From Achromobacter spanius (GTDB lineage Bacteria; Pseudomonadota; Gammaproteobacteria; Burkholderiales; Burkholderiaceae_B), in assembly GCF_002812705.1 (NCBI RefSeq), contig NZ_CP025030.1:5146001-5210000 (forward strand): a stretch of 64,000 bases of DNA, read 5' to 3'. The notes under the pieces are model-generated. The model was not told the DNA's origin, searched no databases, and saw nothing but the letters and a program-made list of their open reading frames with translations. This document shows positions 59,954 to 64,000 of this stretch, piece after piece (position 1 is the stretch's first letter; each line of letters opens with the position of its first letter). The position numbers were made by a program, and so were the translations under genes.

Positions 59954-60933
59954 TCCAGCTTGATGTGGTTCGCCCGGATCACCTCGCCCCAGCGCTCGCG
60001 GTCTTCCGCCACGTAGCGTTCGGTCTCGGCCTGATCGCGCGGCGCCTGGATCACCAGCCCCAAGGCCTGAAAGCGTTCCCGGAAATCCGGCTGGCGCATC
60101 ACCTTGGCCACCGCGTCCCGCAGGGCGCCAGCCTCGGCCGCCGGGGTTTCCGCCGGCACCGCAACCCCAAACCACGTGGCTGCGCGAAAGCCAGGGAAGC
60201 CGCTTTCGGCCACCGTGGGCACGTCGGGCAGCACCGGCAGGCGTTCAGCCGTGGTCACCGCCAGGGCCTTGATCTTGCCTTCCTTAACCAGCGGCAGCGA
60301 CGTGCTGATCACGTCGACCATCAACTGCGTGTCATTGGCCATCAGCGAACTGAGCGCGGGCGCGCTGCCGTTGTACGGAATGTGCGCCACGTCCATGCCG
60401 GTGCGCGATTTCAGCAGCTCCGTCGCCAATTGCAGCGGGTTGCCGACGCCGACCGAGGCGTAATTCAGCTTGCCGGGACGCGCCTTGGCCACGCCAACGA
60501 ATTGCGCCAGCGTGGCGGCCGGCACTTCATTGTTGGCCACCACCACCAGCGGCAGTTCGGCCACGACGGACAGCACGCTGAAGTCGCGCGCCGCGTCGTA
60601 GGCGATCCTCTGATAGAGCATCGGGTTCAGCACCATGCTGGCGTTGCTGGCCAGGAACAAGGTGTAGCCGTCGGGCTGCGAACGCGCCACCTGCGTGGCG
60701 GCGATCATCGTATTGGCGCCTGGCTTGTTTTCAACCACGACGGGCTGCGCCAGTTCACGCGACAGGCGCTCGGCCAGCACGCGCGACAACTGGTCGGCCG
60801 CGCCGCCCGGCGTGTACGGCACGACCAGCTTCAACGGCCGGTCGGGAAACGCCGCCACCGCAGGCGACGCGGCGGCCGCGCAAACCCACATCGCGGCCGC
60901 GGCGCGGCCGATCCAACGATTCATCTTCAACAT
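59950..60933 (-). CDS. Bug/TTT-family periplasmic substrate-binding protein (SDR/ligase cluster)
   Basis: 327 aa. The ATG at 60933 has GGGAG 6 nt upstream. Signal peptide ends near AAASPAVAA; then FPDRPLKLVVPYTPGGAADQLSRVLAERL, in segments, VVENKPGANTMIAATQVARSQPDGYT, YASVGVGNPLQLATELL and HIPYNGSAPALSSLMANDTQLMVD, all standard for the family. Downstream gene of the ligase (93-nt gap); its stop codon falls in the 18-bp repeat tract. No TctAB partner genes in the window. Confidence 0.93.
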   Translation of the reverse strand: MLKMNRWIGRAAAAMWVCAAAASPAVAAFPDRPLKLVVPYTPGGAADQLSRVLAERLSRELAQPVVVENKPGANTMIAATQVARSQPDGYTLFLASNASMVLNPMLYQRIAYDAARDFSVLSVVAELPLVVVANNEVPAATLAQFVGVAKARPGKLNYASVGVGNPLQLATELLKSRTGMDVAHIPYNGSAPALSSLMANDTQLMVDVISTSLPLVKEGKIKALAVTTAERLPVLPDVPTVAESGFPGFRAATWFGVAVPAETPAAEAGALRDAVAKVMRQPDFRERFQALGLVIQAPRDQAETERYVAEDRERWGEVIRANHIKLD

Positions 60934-61026
60934 GCTTGTCTCCCGAGTCTGTGGCGACTCTGATTTTTTTGACGTCTATCGTGGTGTTGCCCGGCATACG
61001 GGCGGTGCAGCCTGGCGGCCCGGCGC

Positions 61027-62607
61027 TTATACCTTGCGCGCCTGGCCCTCCCAAAACTCGGCGCGCAAGCGGCGCTTGGCGATCTTGCCGTTATCGTCAC
61101 GCGGTAGCACCGGGCGCAGCAACAGTTCGCGCGGCACCTTGTAGCGGGCGATGCGCATGGACAGCCATTGCATCAGGTCCTGCACGTCGATGTCGCTGTC
61201 TGGCGCAGGCTGGATCAGCCCCAGCAAACGTTCGCCGAATTCCGCGTCCGGCACGCCAAACACAGCGCAGTCGGCCACGCCCGGGTACTGGGTCAGGTGG
61301 TGTTCGATTTCGGCGGGATAGATGTTCACGCCGCCCGAGATCACCAGGTCTGATTCCCGGTCGCACACGAACAGGTAGCCGTCTTCGTCGACATAGCCCA
61401 GGTCGCCCAGGCCGATCAGCCCGTCGGTTTCCACCGCCAGGCGGGCTTCGGGATGGTTGCGGTAGGTGAAGTCGGCGTAGGCGGGCTGCCGCACGTAGAT
61501 GCGGCCGACTTCGCCGGGCGCGCAGACGCGGCCGTCGTCGCCGTAAACGCGCACTTGCGCCGGCCCGATCGGCCGCCCCGCGCTGCCGGGCTTGGCCAGC
61601 GCCTCGTGCGAGTCAATCACGGTCACCATGCCCGCTTCGCTGGACGCATAGGTTTCATGGATGACCGGCCCCAGCCAATCGATCATCGCGCGCTTGAGTT
61701 CGGGCGCGCAGGGCGCGCCCGTCGACGCCACGAAGCGCAGGGAGGACAGGTCGAACGACGCCCGCGTGCGCGCATCCAGCTTCAGCAAGCGCACATACAT
61801 GATGGGCACGAGATAGACGGTGTCGATGCGGTGCTGCTCGATCAGGCGCAAGACTTCAAGCGGGTCGAACCGCGCCGTCAGCACCAGCGTGTCGCACACG
61901 CGCAGGGCCACCTGGGCGAAGACGCTGGGCGCGCTGTGGTAGATCGGCGCCGGCAGCAGCGCGCGGCAGCCCGGCCGCAGGCCGTAGGCCTGTTCCACCA
62001 CGGACTCCACCGCCGCCAGATGTTCGGCCAGGCGGTCTACCGGGAACGGCTGGCGCACCACGCCCTTGGGCCGGCCGGTCGTGCCCGAGGTGTACGCCAT
62101 GTGGCCGCGCGGGGCGACCACGGGGCCGTCGTAGCGGGGCTGTGCGTTGCGCCAGGCGTTGTAGTCGGCGCTATCGCCACTACCGTTGCCACCGTTGCTA
62201 TTGCCGTTGCCACTGCCACCATCGCCGCATCCACCGTCTTCGCTGCGCGCGGCGGCCACCGCATCGCCATTTCCCGCGACCCGCAGCGCGGGCAGGCCGG
62301 TAGGCAAGGCGGCGTGCACCTGACGCCACAGATCGTCCTCGGCGATCAACACCTTGGCGCCGCTGTCGGCTACCAGGAACGCCACCTCGTCAGCCGTGTA
62401 ATGCCAGTTGATGGGGCAGTAATAACAACCCAGCCGTTTGCAGGCCTGGATGATTTCCAGGTACGGCATGCCGTTGCGCAGCAGCACGGCGATGACGTCG
62501 CCTTCGCGCACGCCCATCGCCGCCAGGCCCGCCGCAACCTGCTCGCCCCGGGCCACCAGCGCATCGCGCGTCAGGCTCACGTCCCCGGCAATGATGCGTG
62601 CCGTCAT
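61027..62607 (-). CDS. AMP-dependent acyl-CoA ligase
   Basis: 526 aa from ATG 62607, which overlaps the SDR stop (ATGA). Adenylate-forming motifs: MAYTSGTTGRPKGVVRQPF, HETYASSEAGMVTVIDSHEA, ESDLVISGGVNIYPAEIEHHLTQYPGVADCAVFGVPD, in segments, and DDNGKIAKRRLRAEF with the catalytic Lys. Resembles ligases for cyclohexane/aryl or medium-chain acids. Before the P-loop (residues ~125-145) there is an unusual Gly/Asn/Ser tract of hexanucleotide origin. Substrate unknown. Confidence 0.92.
   Translation of the reverse strand: MTARIIAGDVSLTRDALVARGEQVAAGLAAMGVREGDVIAVLLRNGMPYLEIIQACKRLGCYYCPINWHYTADEVAFLVADSGAKVLIAEDDLWRQVHAALPTGLPALRVAGNGDAVAAARSEDGGCGDGGSGNGNSNGGNGSGDSADYNAWRNAQPRYDGPVVAPRGHMAYTSGTTGRPKGVVRQPFPVDRLAEHLAAVESVVEQAYGLRPGCRALLPAPIYHSAPSVFAQVALRVCDTLVLTARFDPLEVLRLIEQHRIDTVYLVPIMYVRLLKLDARTRASFDLSSLRFVASTGAPCAPELKRAMIDWLGPVIHETYASSEAGMVTVIDSHEALAKPGSAGRPIGPAQVRVYGDDGRVCAPGEVGRIYVRQPAYADFTYRNHPEARLAVETDGLIGLGDLGYVDEDGYLFVCDRESDLVISGGVNIYPAEIEHHLTQYPGVADCAVFGVPDAEFGERLLGLIQPAPDSDIDVQDLMQWLSMRIARYKVPRELLLRPVLPRDDNGKIAKRRLRAEFWEGQARKV
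62174..62233. repeat. Degenerate hexanucleotide tract inside the acyl-CoA ligase gene
   Basis: Runs of gttgcc/accgtt-type units encode GDGGSGNGNSNGGNGSGD-type residues in a surface loop ahead of the ATP-binding motif. Confidence 0.7.
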
Positions 62608-63503
62608 GCCGGCTTCCCCGCGCGTTGCGCCTTGTCTTGCGCGGTGCGCGCTTCGATGGCGGCGCGGGCGGCCGCCCAGTCGTCGTCTGACCAGTCGAAG
62701 TACTGCTTGAAGTAGGCGCCGTTGGCCAGGTAATCGCCCCCGTCCAGCGCAATTGTCTGGCCGTTGATCCAATCGTTGCCCGGCCCCAGCAGAAAGGCCG
62801 CCAGTTCGCCGATGTCATGGCCGGTGCCCAGTCGCCGCATGGGGTTCTGTTGCGTCAGGGCGTCCTGGCCGTCGCCATTGGGGCGCAAGCGCGCCGTCGC
62901 GCCTTCGGTGGGAATAACCCCCGGCGCAATGGCGTTCAAGCGGATGCCATGCCTGCCCCACTCCACCGCCAGCGATTTGGTCATGGCGTCGATGCCGGCC
63001 TTGGACATGGCCGAGGGCACCACGAACGGCGACCCGGTCCATACCCAGGTCACCACAATCGACACCACCGCGCCGCGTGTGTCGGACGCAATCCAGCGCT
63101 TGCCCACCGCCTGCGTCATGTAGAAGGTGCCCCGAAACACGGTGTCGGCAATGGCGTTGAAACCGCGCGCCGACAATTTTTCGGTGGGGCTGATGAAGTT
63201 GCCCGCTGCGTTGTTGATCAGGCCATCCAGCCCGCCATGCGTGGTCCAGATGCCTTCAACCATGGCGTCCACCGCGTCGGCGTCGCGGATGTCGACCGCA
63301 TGCGCGTAGGCATGGGTGCCGTACTTGGCGCGTAGCCCGGCAGCGGCTTCTTCCACCACGGCCTGGCGGCGGCCACACAAATGCACGGTGGCGCCCAGCG
63401 AGGCCAATTGTTCGGCCATGGCCAGCCCCAGCCCCGTGCCGCCCCCCGTGACGAGGATGCGCTGGCCGCGGAACAGGTCCGCGCGGAACATGCTTTGCAC
63501 CAT
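62604..63503 (-). CDS. SDR oxidoreductase of 2,4-dienoyl-CoA reductase type
   Basis: 299 aa. Rossmann motif ILVTGGGTGLGLAMAEQLASLGA, NNAAGNFISPTEKLS in place of the usual NNAG, and SAMSKAGIDAMTKSLAVEWGRHGIRLNAIAPG. The Tyr of the classical YxxxK motif is Met here (MSKAG retains only the Lys context), a trait of 2,4-dienoyl-CoA reductases/peroxisomal trans-enoyl reductases, so a dienoyl- or enoyl-CoA substrate is likely. First gene of the operon with the ligase and Bug protein; diverges from a LysR gene. Confidence 0.9.
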   Translation of the reverse strand: MVQSMFRADLFRGQRILVTGGGTGLGLAMAEQLASLGATVHLCGRRQAVVEEAAAGLRAKYGTHAYAHAVDIRDADAVDAMVEGIWTTHGGLDGLINNAAGNFISPTEKLSARGFNAIADTVFRGTFYMTQAVGKRWIASDTRGAVVSIVVTWVWTGSPFVVPSAMSKAGIDAMTKSLAVEWGRHGIRLNAIAPGVIPTEGATARLRPNGDGQDALTQQNPMRRLGTGHDIGELAAFLLGPGNDWINGQTIALDGGDYLANGAYFKQYFDWSDDDWAAARAAIEARTAQDKAQRAGKPA

Positions 63504-63554
63504 GGTTTGTCTCCTTTATCTGATCGCAATGCGGTGTGGGAAGCAGATTATCAA

Positions 63555-63569
63555 CGCGCCAATGGCGCG
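63555..63569. promoter_or_regulatory. Palindrome between SDR operon and LysR gene
   Basis: Perfect 6-bp arms CGCGCC / GGCGCG with spacer AAT, midway in the 123-nt divergent gap. Candidate operator for the adjacent LysR protein. Confidence 0.4.
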
Positions 63570-63626
63570 ACAATCCTTCAGCCTGAGTAAACTCTGTTTC
63601 CTCAGAGGCAACAATCCAAGACAGCC

Positions 63627-64000
63627 ATGTCCGCCTTGCCCGCGCTAGACCTGAACCTGATCCAGCTATTCGTGACCATCGTCGAGGCGGGCACGCTAAG
63701 CGAAGCGGCCATGCGCCAAGGGGTGACGCGGTCGCACGTCAGCCGCAACCTGCAAAAGCTGGAACGCGCGTTCGGCGCGCAGCTGATCCGGCGCACCACG
63801 CGCCGCCTGGAACTGACGCAGCAGGGCACGGTGCTGTACGAACATGGGGCGCGCATGGCGCGCGAGGTGGAATCGGCGCGACATGCCTTGCAGAAGCTGG
63901 GCGCGGAACCCACCGGCCACGTCCGCTTGTCCTTGCCCACCGGCCTGGGCGAACTGGACGCGCTGCGCCCCCTGCTGGTGCGTTTTGCGCTGGAGCATCC
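63627..64000 (+). CDS. LysR-type regulator, 5' part only (runs off the window)
   Basis: About 124 codons seen from ATG 63627. The HTH is complete: LIQLFVTIVEAGTLSEAAMRQGVTRSHVSRNLQKLERAFGAQLIRRTTRRLELT, in segments; the effector domain is just beginning (GHVRLSLPTGLGELDALRPLL). Divergent from the SDR/ligase/Bug operon, which it probably controls. Confidence 0.92.
   Translation, partial: MSALPALDLNLIQLFVTIVEAGTLSEAAMRQGVTRSHVSRNLQKLERAFGAQLIRRTTRRLELTQQGTVLYEHGARMAREVESARHALQKLGAEPTGHVRLSLPTGLGELDALRPLLVRFALEH

Noticed and set aside
1..64000. tRNA, rRNA or riboswitch genes
   Set aside because: Scanning intergenic gaps for cloverleaf arms (GGTTCRANYCC) and known leader motifs gave no convincing candidate by eye; the ggttcaag copies at 35991-36063 lack any cloverleaf context.

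Overview
The window is high-GC, densely packed chromosomal DNA of a betaproteobacterium, most likely Achromobacter or a close Alcaligenaceae relative such as Bordetella. The grounds are three stand-alone Bug/TTT periplasmic binding proteins, many acyl-CoA catabolism operons each with its own LysR, IclR or GntR regulator, an RND efflux operon beside pdxJ-acpS-nagZ-uvrC, and an AcnB-type aconitase. No rRNA, tRNA, prophage, insertion sequence or CRISPR array was found. Both ends cut a gene: uvrC on the left and a LysR regulator on the right.

Layout. 1-10485 (minus strand): a winged-helix regulator, a three-gene RND efflux pump, then pdxJ, acpS, nagZ and uvrC; the outer membrane factor and pdxJ overlap by 4 nt. 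10645-15660: a patatin-like phospholipase with a DUF4136 lipoprotein, then modE (plus) facing modABC (minus), with a near-consensus ModE operator in front of modA. 15785-23752: the most distinctive block, two divergent operons around one 32-bp palindromic promoter. Leftward are DUF350, SPFH-SHOCT, zinc-ribbon/DUF4178, a 55-aa Ser/Gly-rich protein and AdoMet decarboxylase (speD). Rightward are a membrane-anchored spermidine-synthase-like aminopropyltransferase, a Tat-exported FAD amine-oxidase-like protein and a DadA-like FAD oxidase. Together they look like a membrane-associated polyamine production and oxidation system. 24020-28109: a tryptophan/tyrosine-type ABC transporter and an aldo/keto reductase.

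28154-34663: a malonate block (GntR regulator, malonyl-CoA decarboxylase, enoyl-CoA hydratase, malonyl-CoA ligase, Bug protein) and a second, soluble spermidine-synthase-fold protein. 34843-47649: two acyl-CoA degradation clusters, each with a pair of acyl-CoA dehydrogenases; one has an NDP-forming acyl-CoA ligase, a hydratase, a Bug protein and an IclR regulator, the other a thiolase, a hydratase and a LysR regulator. 47783-55280: CBS-domain protein, TSUP exporter, two FxLYD-type envelope proteins, acnB, a lytic-transglycosylase-like lipoprotein and a HigBA-type toxin-antitoxin pair. 55371-64000: a TonB siderophore receptor with a Fur box, a pirin-like protein that appears to lack metal ligands beside a divergent LysR regulator, and a last catabolic operon (SDR, AMP-dependent acyl-CoA ligase, Bug protein) beside a divergent LysR gene.

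A second theme is short tandem repeats. Tracts of 6, 9, 12, 13 and 18 bp units occur inside genes (a FAD oxidoreductase, an acyl-CoA dehydrogenase, the pirin, an acyl-CoA ligase) and at gene ends, where in two places they fill the gap between convergent genes and carry a stop codon. Several clean palindromic operators and strong hairpin terminators are also listed. Function calls rest on reading conserved motifs and gene order; no database search was run.
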